This document shows, one piece after another, positions 1 through 5,250 of a DNA stretch of 7,200 bases. The notes under the pieces are model-generated. The model worked only from the letters and a program-made list of their open reading frames with translations. It did not search any database and was not told the origin of the DNA. This DNA is from Anaerolineales bacterium (GTDB lineage: Bacteria > Chloroflexota > Anaerolineae > Anaerolineales > UBA4823): assembly GCA_016932955.1 (NCBI GenBank), contig JAFGBV010000036.1, positions 1-7,200 on the forward strand, in the 5' to 3' direction. The translations under genes were made by a program, and so were the position numbers. Numbering within the stretch: position 1 is the first letter of the stretch; each line of letters begins with the position of its first letter.

Positions 1-74
1 AACTCTTCCCGACGTTCGGATGTGAATTGATTCGCGAACCAGTCAAAGGGTGCAATCGGTTGATCTTGTGTCAT
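1..74 (-). CDS. Start of an unrecognised gene, cut by the window edge
   Basis: Only the first 24 codons are visible, reading leftward from an ATG at 74. The peptide begins MTQDQPIAPFDWFANQF and continues with charged residues (SERREE). It shows no signal peptide or membrane segment. The start is supported by an AAGGA ribosome site about 8 bases upstream on the minus strand. That site sits in the right arm of a perfect inverted repeat (80-98). I do not recognise the family from so short a piece. That it is a real gene is inferred from the well-spaced ribosome site and the soluble-protein-like composition. Confidence 0.55.
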   Translation of the reverse strand, partial: MTQDQPIAPFDWFANQFTSERREE

Positions 75-79
75 TTCTT

Positions 80-98
80 CTGTCCTTATATTGGACAG
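80..98 (-). promoter_or_regulatory. Inverted repeat in the leader of the edge gene
   Basis: CTGTCC (80-85) and GGACAG (93-98) are perfect 6-base inverted arms around a 7-base A/T spacer. On the minus strand the right arm contains the GGA of the ribosome site, only 5 bases before the ATG at 74. It could be a repressor operator or an RNA hairpin that hides the ribosome site. The symmetry is seen; the function is inferred. Confidence 0.4.
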
Positions 99-192
99 TA
101 GTTATGCATTTTTAACAATTGTACATCGAGATGGCAATATTTGGTTGAAGTGTAGGGGCAAAAACAGGCAGCCAAGAGGAATTTTTAGAAGG

Positions 193-303
193 CTACACTT
201 GCTCATTTTGAGTGATGCGCAAATTCAATCCGGCTTCGAGCAAGTAGCTGGCGTATGAATGGCGCAAGGTATGCACCGCGGCAGGTTTCGGAATGCCGCT
301 ATC
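193..303 (-). pseudogene. Tyrosine recombinase (phage integrase family) remnant
   Basis: Read on the minus strand from 303 to a TAG at 193-195, this 36-residue frame contains VHTLRHSYASYLLEAG followed by LNLRITQ. This is the conserved box II region of tyrosine site-specific recombinases: the HxxR pair (H-T-L-R) plus the following helix. An in-frame TAA lies just upstream at 304-306. After the ITQ the family's LGHxx...T..Y segment, with the catalytic tyrosine, is missing and the frame ends within five residues. Both ends are therefore lost and the piece cannot be active. It was too short to be listed as an ordinary open frame. It is probably the scar of an integrated element or of a recombinase-bearing transposon. 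Confidence 0.8.
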
Positions 304-311
304 TTACCTCG

Positions 312-350
312 CAGCCTAGAATGCCCACTGCGGCCCACTGGCGTAGGCTG
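312..350 (-). repeat. Inverted repeat enclosing a tandem 8-base direct repeat
   Basis: CAGCCTA (312-318) and TAGGCTG (344-350) are perfect 7-base inverted arms. They enclose two copies of GCCCACTG (323-330 and 333-340), spaced 10 bases apart. The structure begins one base after the TGA of the membrane protein gene. On the minus strand it could fold as a 3' hairpin, but no T-run follows, so it is not a standard intrinsic terminator. Because it lies between that gene and the recombinase fragment, a recombination-related origin is also possible. Confidence 0.4.
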
Positions 351-351
351 A

Positions 352-1107
352 TCATAGCGACGCAATGACGAGCGTGACCGCCGTGCCTATTCCTATCACT
401 AACTTGATCAGGCCTTCAATTCGCCACATGTTGGATTTCGGCAGCCCTTCAAGGAATGTTTCTTGTCCCATCTTGAAGTTGTACAAGCGGGGCAGCCAGG
501 GAAAAGCCGGGGTAGAGAAGGCTGCCTCCAGCGCCCCCAGGCCGAAGAAAGAAAATGCACCAATGCCCAACGAGAAACGGGGAAAGTTATAGGGAAAACC
601 CAGCAGCATGCCTGCCATGAGACACCCCGTACTGGCGACCAATAACACGGTCCATTGATGCGAGAAGCGGGCAGACTTCGCGCCTAAGGGAACCTTTATG
701 CAGGCTGGCAGTGAAAGCATCATCGCCATCAACGCCAGGCCGATCAGACTGAGAATGCCAGCAAGGCCGAGATCGCTGCCGCCTGACAGAAAACTCAGCC
801 CAATCAGCACAGCGCCGATGATGCAACCGAGAGACCAGGCGATTAGTACAGTAACCCAGATGCGATGCTCGTAGTATTCATCTCGGATGAGAGAGCCCAG
901 CCCCACAATAACCCAGCTAGCCGCGCATACAACCAGCGGAATAGCGACCGCCCAAGGGGACAGAGCACCCATCCCATCTGGGCTTGATGCTAGTCTGAAG
1001 TCCGCCATAGCCCAACGGAATGTCAGCCAAGCAGCCCCTAGTGTGATCGGCAAAAGCAACCAATCCAGCCAGAAGGCTGTAATCGTTAACTTTTCAGGTT
1101 TTCTCAT
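352..1107 (-). CDS. Seven-helix integral membrane protein of unknown function
   Basis: The 251-residue product is very hydrophobic. Likely membrane segments lie near residues 11-32, 52-73, 83-107, 113-137, 151-171, 177-198 and 231-250. There is no recognisable catalytic or ligand motif. Conserved-looking soluble parts are a charged loop RDEYYEHR after the second helix and a loop FPWLPRLYNFKMGQETF before the last helix. The N-terminus is short and basic (MRKPEKL), with no cleavable signal. The ATG at 1107 has an AAGGAG site 9 bases upstream. A promoter at 1191-1219 suggests it is transcribed alone, with a leader of roughly 75 bases. I do not recognise the family; a transporter or sensor role would be a guess. 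Confidence 0.8.
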   Translation of the reverse strand: MRKPEKLTITAFWLDWLLLPITLGAAWLTFRWAMADFRLASSPDGMGALSPWAVAIPLVVCAASWVIVGLGSLIRDEYYEHRIWVTVLIAWSLGCIIGAVLIGLSFLSGGSDLGLAGILSLIGLALMAMMLSLPACIKVPLGAKSARFSHQWTVLLVASTGCLMAGMLLGFPYNFPRFSLGIGAFSFFGLGALEAAFSTPAFPWLPRLYNFKMGQETFLEGLPKSNMWRIEGLIKLVIGIGTAVTLVIASL

Positions 1108-1190
1108 TCCAAATTTCTCCTTCTACGCAGCAGAATCGGGGCTACTCTCACGCAGGGAAAAAGCCAGAACGGCGGGGGGAATTGCCAGCT

Positions 1191-1219
1191 ATAGTATCTT
1201 TGTCGAATCGATTTGTCAA
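1191..1219 (-). promoter_or_regulatory. Sigma-70 promoter for the seven-helix membrane protein gene
   Basis: On the minus strand, TTGACA (1214-1219, a perfect -35) is followed by a 17-base spacer and TACTAT (1191-1196, -10). The predicted start is near 1184, about 75 bases before the ATG at 1107. The -35 box covers the TTG that would be the start of the opposing dehydrogenase frame. This supports the view that the dehydrogenase's original 5' end is gone. Confidence 0.65.
1200..1219. promoter_or_regulatory. Quasi-palindrome between -35 and -10, possible operator
   Basis: The 20 bases centred on ATCGAT (1207-1212) match their own reverse complement at 16 of 20 positions, with outer arms TTG/CAA and inner AATCGATT. 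They overlap the -35 box and most of the spacer of the minus-strand promoter, a usual place for a repressor. No candidate regulator is encoded next to it. The symmetry is seen; the regulatory role is inferred. Confidence 0.3.
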
Positions 1220-1875
1220 GCGCCGCCGAGTTCAAGCCGCGCCACCCACGCCTGGATGTGCTCATCCACAATGCCGCCAATTTCGACCATACCCTCAAGC
1301 AAGCCACCTTGACTGCCGACGGCGTCGAGACGATCTTTGCTGTCAACCACATCAGCATATTCCTGCTGACCCATCTCTTGCTCGACACGCTCAAGGCCAG
1401 CGCCCCCAGCCGCATCATCACCGTGGCTTCCAAGGGGCTGGTGGCCTATCCCTTCCTGGATATCGAATTCGACAACCTGAACGGCGAGCGTAAATTCAGT
1501 ACACAGCACAGCTATTACCACTCCAAGCAAGCACAAATTATGTTTACCTATGATCTGGCCGAAAGGTTGAAAAGCAGCAGCGTCAAGGTCAACTGCGTGC
1601 GCGTCGCCAACGTCGCCATTCCCGATGAGCGTTTGCAGCATCTCCCCAAATGGCTGCTCAAGCTCTACCACCTCAAGCGCGGCATGGCCATCACCCCCGA
1701 ACGCCAGGCCGAAACCTATGTCTACCTGGCTGCCGACCCGGCGGTGCAGGAGGTTACCGGCGGTTATTGGAACGAGAACAACCAGCAGGTGCGCTCGAAC
1801 GCTAAATCCTATAACCGCGAGACGTGGAAAAGACTGTGGGATGCCAGCCGCCGCATGGCGGGGATTGAGGAATAA
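1213..1875 (+). CDS. Short-chain dehydrogenase lacking its cofactor-binding N-terminus (probable pseudogene)
   Basis: This 220-residue frame matches the retinol-dehydrogenase-like branch of the short-chain dehydrogenase/reductase (SDR) family from about the fourth beta strand onward. LDVLIHNAANFD (14-25) corresponds to the NNAG motif. N45 lies in FAVNHIS, the catalytic serine is S73 in ITVAS, and Tyr/Lys are Y101 and K105 in YYHSK. These enzymes are usually about 280-320 residues and begin with a TGxxxGIG Rossmann motif; that whole part, some 60-80 residues, is absent. No plus-strand frame in 1108-1212 supplies it. An in-frame TAG lies at 1192-1194. The only early start is a TTG at 1213, with no ribosome site and lying inside the -35 box of the opposing promoter. 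The active-site half is intact, so the loss may be recent. The stop overlaps the next gene (TAATG). Confidence 0.75.
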   Translation: MSSAAEFKPRHPRLDVLIHNAANFDHTLKQATLTADGVETIFAVNHISIFLLTHLLLDTLKASAPSRIITVASKGLVAYPFLDIEFDNLNGERKFSTQHSYYHSKQAQIMFTYDLAERLKSSSVKVNCVRVANVAIPDERLQHLPKWLLKLYHLKRGMAITPERQAETYVYLAADPAVQEVTGGYWNENNQQVRSNAKSYNRETWKRLWDASRRMAGIEE

Positions 1876-2309
1876 TGGAAGCAAAATATCGGCACACGCA
1901 ATATGGGGCATTGATGTTCGTCGTATTCCTGCTGACGGGGATTCTGATCGCAGTCGTTGCCTGGACGATCATTGCCGAGGGTCGAATGCTGTCTGCGATT
2001 TTGATGATCTGTGTTTATCTCTTTGGGCTGGTTTCGTTTTACTCCTTCACAGTTGAGATATCCGCAGAGAAACTCAAATTCTGGTTCGGTATCGGTGTGA
2101 TCCGGAAGACATACGCGCTGAGCGAAATTCAATCCACCAAAGTAGTAAAAAATCCCTGGTATTATTTTTGGGGAGTGAAGTCGATTCCAGGCGGCTGGTT
2201 CTATGCCATCGCACCGGGAACTGCGGTGGAAATTGAGCTAAAAAATGGCAGGGTCGTTCAACTTGGGACTAACGAGCCGGAAAAGCTAAAACAGGCCATT
2301 GATAATTGA
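1875..2309 (+). CDS. Two-helix membrane protein with a PH-like domain
   Basis: The 144-residue product has two membrane helices (about 11-33 and 39-59) separated by a short AEGRM turn. A soluble C-terminal domain follows (about 60-143), with alternating strands and a final helix: FTVEISAEKLKFWFG, then IRKTYALSEIQSTKVV, a tryptophan/glycine-rich middle (PWYYFWGVKSIPGGWFY), VEIELKNGRVVQLGT and EPEKLKQAI. This plan fits bacterial pleckstrin-homology-like (bPH) membrane proteins, whose roles are mostly unknown. The ATG overlaps the dehydrogenase stop (TAATG), and GAGGA lies 3 bases upstream, so translation is probably coupled to that frame. No promoter of its own is evident. If the dehydrogenase is dead, this gene depends on whatever transcript still crosses it. 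Confidence 0.75.
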   Translation: MEAKYRHTQYGALMFVVFLLTGILIAVVAWTIIAEGRMLSAILMICVYLFGLVSFYSFTVEISAEKLKFWFGIGVIRKTYALSEIQSTKVVKNPWYYFWGVKSIPGGWFYAIAPGTAVEIELKNGRVVQLGTNEPEKLKQAIDN

Positions 2310-2327
2310 CTTGTGAGGCGGCCTCTT

Positions 2328-3065
2328 CTACTTATGATCGCTATTCATTCTGGTGCTGAAGATGATAATTGCCACAGCCAGTATCACGACGGCATAACCG
2401 ATGACCCACCAGAGGTGCGGGAATATAGATGAATAGTTTCCAGCCAGCGCGGCCCTGGTAGCATCGACGGCGTGCGCAAATGGCAGTACGTAAGCCACTG
2501 ATCTAAACCCATGGCCCACCAGGTTAAGGTCAAACCAAGTGCCGCTGAGCCAGGCGCTGAGGTTGGTTAAGAGCGCGCCGAAGATGCCGCCAACCTGTTT
2601 ATCTGATAATACGCTCCCTCCCAGCAGGCCGATGCCGATAAATAAGGCAGCTGCTGGAATCAATACCACAAGCGCCAGCAGCACATTTACATTCAATGCC
2701 AGCCCGAGGAAAAAGGCTGCAATGAAGCAAATGATGCACTGTGCCATGGCCATGGGTAACAAGGGCAATGTATATCCGAGAATGAAGTCGGAGGCTGTCA
2801 GTGGTGAGGCAAATAGCCGCATCAAAAATGAACTGGTTCTGTCTTTGGCAATCAACATGCCGGAAAACAAGGAAAGGAAGGATAGCCCAAAAACCGCTAT
2901 TCCTGGGATAAGGCTTTCAACCTCGAACAGGCTTACCGGAATATTGGCCTGGATCGCTGAAAGAAGGAACAGCACCACCAAAGGGAAGCCAATCCCAAAA
3001 GCCAGGGTCAAGGGATCTCTGAGGAGTTCTTTACGGTTGCGTGAAGCAAAAACCAGCAGTCTCAT
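2328..3065 (-). CDS. ABC-2 type transporter permease
   Basis: The 245-residue protein is the membrane subunit of an ABC exporter. It starts with an amphipathic stretch (ASRNRKELLRDPLTLAF), followed by helices near 21-38, 53-73, 98-122, 126-150, 157-177 and 218-237. Between helices 2 and 3 it carries KDRTSSFLMRLFASPLTASDF (residues 74-94), the ABC-2 family signature in which a basic R-x-x-x-SP segment follows a K/E-R turn. Family members export drugs, lipids, polysaccharides or peptides; the substrate cannot be read from the sequence. The ATG at 3065 overlaps the ATPase stop by four bases (ATGA), so the two are translationally coupled and should form a 2+2 transporter. Only 18 bases separate its stop from the convergent PH-like gene. 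Confidence 0.9.
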   Translation of the reverse strand: MRLLVFASRNRKELLRDPLTLAFGIGFPLVVLFLLSAIQANIPVSLFEVESLIPGIAVFGLSFLSLFSGMLIAKDRTSSFLMRLFASPLTASDFILGYTLPLLPMAMAQCIICFIAAFFLGLALNVNVLLALVVLIPAAALFIGIGLLGGSVLSDKQVGGIFGALLTNLSAWLSGTWFDLNLVGHGFRSVAYVLPFAHAVDATRAALAGNYSSIFPHLWWVIGYAVVILAVAIIIFSTRMNSDHK

Positions 3066-3796
3066 ATCGCCTCCTCCGCTTCTGTCGCCAGGGCGACAAA
3101 GGCATCTTCAAAATTTTGAGCGCCGGTCAAAGATATCAACTCAGGAGCCGTTCCAAGCGCTTTTAAGCGGCCTTTGGCCATAATGCCGATCTCGTCCGAA
3201 AGCGCTTGGGCTTCTTCGAGATAGTGAGTGGTTAGGATGATGGTCATTTCCCCTTTCAACGTTTCAATGATGCCCCACAGTTCACGCCTGGCGAGCACAT
3301 CCAGGCCAAGGGTTGGCTCATCCAGAAAAAGGATTTTCGGTTCGGAGATGAGCGCCATGGCGATGCTCAGGCGGCGCTGCCATCCGCCGGAGAGGATCTT
3401 AGCTTTGTCTTGCTGCACTTCAGCCAGCCCAAGGCTTTTTACAATCCTGGCCACCTGGTCTTTGGCAGATTGGCGGCTATTTCCATAAATGCCCGCGATC
3501 AGTTCCAGGTTCTCGGTCACGCTGAGGTTGGGCGCTACAGCGGTTTCCTGGGGTGATAAATTGATGATTGCCTTGACAGCCTGGGGTTCTGTCAGGATGT
3601 TCTTACCTAGTATGGTGGCATCGCCGCTGGTGGGCTTGGTCAGGCAGGCCAGCATACGGATGGTGGTTGTCTTGCCAGCCCCATTGACCCCCAACAGGCC
3701 GAAAACCTCGCCCTGCCTGATCGAGAGGTCCAGCGATTGGACTGCGGTGCGTTCTTTATATTTTTTGCTCAAGGCGTGGGTCTCAATGGCATTCAT
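3062..3796 (-). CDS. ABC transporter ATP-binding protein
   Basis: The 244-residue ATPase carries every expected motif in order: Walker A GVNGAGKTT (36-44), Q-loop glutamine Q83 in NLSPQET, signature LSGGW (135-139), Walker B ILFLDE (155-160, catalytic E160), D-loop LGLD (163-166) and switch histidine H191 in TTHYLEEA. The length and short C-terminal tail fit the drug/lipid-export type (DrrA/CcmA-like) rather than importers. The signature has W where Q or M is commoner. The protein powers the ABC-2 permease encoded by the overlapping next gene. Its ATG at 3796 overlaps the TGA of the AbrB-like gene (ATGA, 3793-3796), making a three-gene coupled operon. The substrate is unknown. Confidence 0.95.
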   Translation of the reverse strand: MNAIETHALSKKYKERTAVQSLDLSIRQGEVFGLLGVNGAGKTTTIRMLACLTKPTSGDATILGKNILTEPQAVKAIINLSPQETAVAPNLSVTENLELIAGIYGNSRQSAKDQVARIVKSLGLAEVQQDKAKILSGGWQRRLSIAMALISEPKILFLDEPTLGLDVLARRELWGIIETLKGEMTIILTTHYLEEAQALSDEIGIMAKGRLKALGTAPELISLTGAQNFEDAFVALATEAEEAI

Positions 3797-4017
3797 AGTA
3801 ATTCTTCAGTGGATTGCTGTGTCTTCAAGATTGTCTCAGCAAACTTGACAAGCATTTCTTGTTTAACGATGGCAATTCCCTGCGACTCATCTCCCAGAAG
3901 AATAAGTGTGTCTCCGGGCTGAATATTGAACACTGTGCGCGCTTCTTTGGGAATAACGATCTGCCCTTTTTCTCCAACCTTTGCGGTCCAGGCATACTTT
4001 CCTTTGGGTTTGTTCAT
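3793..4017 (-). CDS. AbrB/MazE/SpoVT-type transcriptional regulator
   Basis: The 74-residue protein is an AbrB-family swapped-hairpin DNA-binding domain (about residues 10-53) with the hallmark KGQIVIPKEAR (17-27), followed by FNIQPGDTLILLGD and IAIVKQE. A short helical tail (54-74) follows. Such domains act as dimers or tetramers and occur as free repressors, as MazE-type antitoxins and as leaders of transporter operons. No toxin gene is adjacent; the next gene is the ABC ATPase, so the likely job is control of this exporter operon, including itself. The ATG at 4017 has GAGGAG 5 bases upstream, and a promoter lies at 4074-4102. A palindrome over its -10 box is the obvious candidate binding site. 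Confidence 0.9.
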   Translation of the reverse strand: MNKPKGKYAWTAKVGEKGQIVIPKEARTVFNIQPGDTLILLGDESQGIAIVKQEMLVKFAETILKTQQSTEELL

Positions 4018-4054
4018 GGGGGCTCCTCAGTAATACGGTGCGTAAAGTGTGGCT

Positions 4055-4080
4055 TGTATGCAATGTATGACAGATCATAC
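4055..4080. promoter_or_regulatory. Operator-like palindrome and repeats at the AbrB promoter
   Basis: GTATGA (4065-4070) and TCATAC (4075-4080) are perfect 6-base inverted arms with a 4-base spacer, and they cover the -10 box. A further direct copy exists: TGTATG at 4055-4060 repeats at 4064-4069, a 9-base period. Three half-site copies across the transcription start suggest cooperative binding, most simply by the AbrB-like protein itself. The repeats are seen; the binding partner is inferred. Confidence 0.45.
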
Positions 4081-4102
4081 TCGCGTTGCTGGATAAAGTC
4101 AA
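4074..4102 (-). promoter_or_regulatory. Sigma-70 promoter of the AbrB-ABC operon
   Basis: On the minus strand, TTGACT (4097-4102) is followed by a 17-base spacer and TATGAT (4074-4079); each box differs from consensus by one base. The predicted start is near 4067, giving a leader of about 50 bases before the ATG at 4017. The -35 box touches the end of the upstream terminator's T-tract, so the two transcription units abut. Confidence 0.75.
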
Positions 4103-4144
4103 GAATAAAACCAGCATCCCGGGTACCAGAACCTGGGATGCTGG
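4101..4144 (-). terminator. Intrinsic terminator of the hydrolase unit
   Basis: CCAGCATCCC (4111-4120) and GGGATGCTGG (4135-4144) form a perfect 10-base GC-rich stem. Three further inner pairs are possible past one mismatch. On the minus strand the stem is followed directly by TTTTATTCTT (4110-4101). This is a classic Rho-independent terminator for transcription coming leftward from the hydrolase and membrane protein genes. On the plus strand no T-run follows. It lies inside the nominal continuation of the membrane protein remnant, which shows that remnant no longer has its natural end. Confidence 0.8.
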
Positions 4145-4146
4145 GA

Positions 4147-4366
4147 GATTCTGAACAGTCTTTGCCGGGCGTTTAAGCAGCAAACCGACTATTTCAATCA
4201 CCTGTATGCCCAGTAAAATGCCGCCCATCAGCCAGTCTGGACGGCTGCCCTGCGAGGAGGCTGACAGGCGCGGTAAAACTGCCAGCTGGAGCAGCCACAG
4301 GTAGCCCACAAACAGCAGATTCAGCCAGAAGAAACGAAAGCGTAATAGCATGATTTGGTTGTGCAT
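4147..4366 (-). pseudogene. Membrane protein remnant, C-terminus lost
   Basis: From an ATG at 4366 the frame encodes a convincing membrane protein start: one helix (about residues 8-31), a loop ASSQGSRPDW, and a second helix (44-64) ending LLLKRPA. After about residue 70 the character changes. The frame reads through the terminator stem and the AbrB promoter, then runs 131 bases into the AbrB gene in another frame before stopping at 3887 (159 codons in all). That tail is basic and histidine/serine-rich, unlike a membrane protein. The natural C-terminus was therefore probably lost by deletion or frameshift near 4147-4165. The ATG overlaps the hydrolase TAA (TAATG), so it was the last gene of that operon. 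The family is unknown. A shortened two-helix protein could still be made. Confidence 0.55.
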
Positions 4367-5190
4367 TAAGAGGTTAGGGTGCGCAGGTATGCTTCTATCA
4401 GGCGATTGAATTCTACTGGATTCTCCAGGTTCATGGCATGGCTTCCTCCGGGAACCACTTCAGCGTTGGCGTGCGGGATGCGGTGTAGGATCTCGGCTGT
4501 GTGGCGCAGGGCACCTTTTGACTCATGTTCGCCGTTCAGCACCAACGTGGGGCAGGTGATCTGTTCTAACGGCAGCAAATCAAAGCTATAAATGACTTCC
4601 CATAGCTTCAAGAACTCCCTGCTCTCCATTTGGAGCATGCACTGTTCAATGTATTGCTGGATATCCTGGTGCCCTCCCAACCACTGCTGACCCCACAAGC
4701 GGCGCGCCAGCCAGAGAGAAAAACGGGTGAAACGCTGGACGCCTACCTTGCGGATGGCTGGCAGGACGAGCCACCTGGGCATGAGCACATAGCGCAGCAG
4801 CTTCTCGCTCAATGTCAGGCTGGCTGATACCTGAGTGCTGGCCAGGATCAAGGCCTTTGGCCGCGTAGGGTAGCGCGCGGCAAACGCCTGGGCGACCACC
4901 CCTCCCATGGACAACCCACAGATGATCGGCGACTCAATTCCCAGCGCCTCCAGCAGGGCAGCCAGGTCATCGGCAAAGGTTGCCATTGTGTAATGGGCCA
5001 GGCTGGATGGGCCGGTCCGGCCGTGGCCGCGCAGGTCGTAGCGCAGAACGCGGCGCCGCGCCGAGAAATAACCCCATTGTGCCTCCCAGACGCGCGCATC
5101 GGCAAAGGCGCCGTGGATCAACACCAGGGGATGCCCCTCGCCGGCCTGTTCATAGTAATGAGCAACATCGCGGATACTGATGTGGGGCAT
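4366..5190 (-). CDS. Alpha/beta hydrolase
   Basis: The 274-residue cytoplasmic protein is a single-domain alpha/beta-fold hydrolase. Visible motifs are the oxyanion HG (H26-G27 in LIHGAF), YDLRGHGRT (51-59) and the nucleophile elbow GLSMG with S94. A lid region rich in Trp, Leu and Arg spans roughly 130-205, followed by PTLVLNGEHE (214-223) and the catalytic His H251 in GGSHAMNLENP. At the usual acid position (GxxD) it has Glu, E223, instead of Asp. The family includes esterases, enol-lactonases, C-C bond hydrolases and epoxide or haloalkane enzymes, so the substrate is undefined. The ATG at 5190 has AAGGA 8 bases upstream. The gene lies 60 bases after the membrane protein gene and overlaps the downstream remnant (TAATG). 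Confidence 0.9.
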   Translation of the reverse strand: MPHISIRDVAHYYEQAGEGHPLVLIHGAFADARVWEAQWGYFSARRRVLRYDLRGHGRTGPSSLAHYTMATFADDLAALLEALGIESPIICGLSMGGVVAQAFAARYPTRPKALILASTQVSASLTLSEKLLRYVLMPRWLVLPAIRKVGVQRFTRFSLWLARRLWGQQWLGGHQDIQQYIEQCMLQMESREFLKLWEVIYSFDLLPLEQITCPTLVLNGEHESKGALRHTAEILHRIPHANAEVVPGGSHAMNLENPVEFNRLIEAYLRTLTS

Positions 5191-5250
5191 ATCCTATGTC
5201 CTTCAAAATGCCATCGGAGGCCCACCGGCAAACGCAACGCCTATCGAATG

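Larger units (their letters stand above)
75..351. other. Gene-poor stretch with recombinase scrap
   Basis: No intact gene is visible across these 277 bases. The stretch holds the leader repeat at 80-98, an A/T-rich segment around 100-125, the integrase fragment at 193-303 and the inverted repeat at 312-350. I found no convincing promoter for the edge gene. TACAAT occurs on the minus strand near 118-123, but without a credible -35 partner. The content looks like decayed accessory DNA. Confidence 0.5.

Noticed and set aside
135..139. Unusual ABC signature LSGGW (residue numbers of the ATPase) as a sign of inactivity
   Set aside because: The last signature position is variable in exporter ATPases (Q, M, W and others), and all other motifs are intact.
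887..1312. 141-codon plus-strand frame upstream of the dehydrogenase, checked as a possible lost N-terminus
   Set aside because: It contains no TGxxxGIG-like segment, is antisense to the seven-helix membrane gene and its promoter, and is in the wrong frame for the dehydrogenase.
1216..1911. 231-codon minus-strand frame opposite the dehydrogenase
   Set aside because: It is the antisense shadow of a frame with clear SDR motifs. Its product has no recognisable motif and the start has no ribosome site.
2315..2325. GAGGCGGCCTC as a terminator between the convergent PH-like and permease genes
   Set aside because: The stem is at most 4-5 bases with a loop of 1-3 bases, and the following bases (TTCTACTT) are only a weak T-tract. 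It is too weak to call.
2539..3183. 214-codon plus-strand frame
   Set aside because: It is antisense to the ABC-2 permease and part of the ATPase, rich in Lys/Pro/Ser, with no domain pattern.
3793..4017. AbrB-like gene as the antitoxin of a toxin-antitoxin pair
   Set aside because: No PIN, MazF or other toxin-like gene adjoins it. The overlapping downstream gene is an ABC ATPase, so a regulator role fits better.
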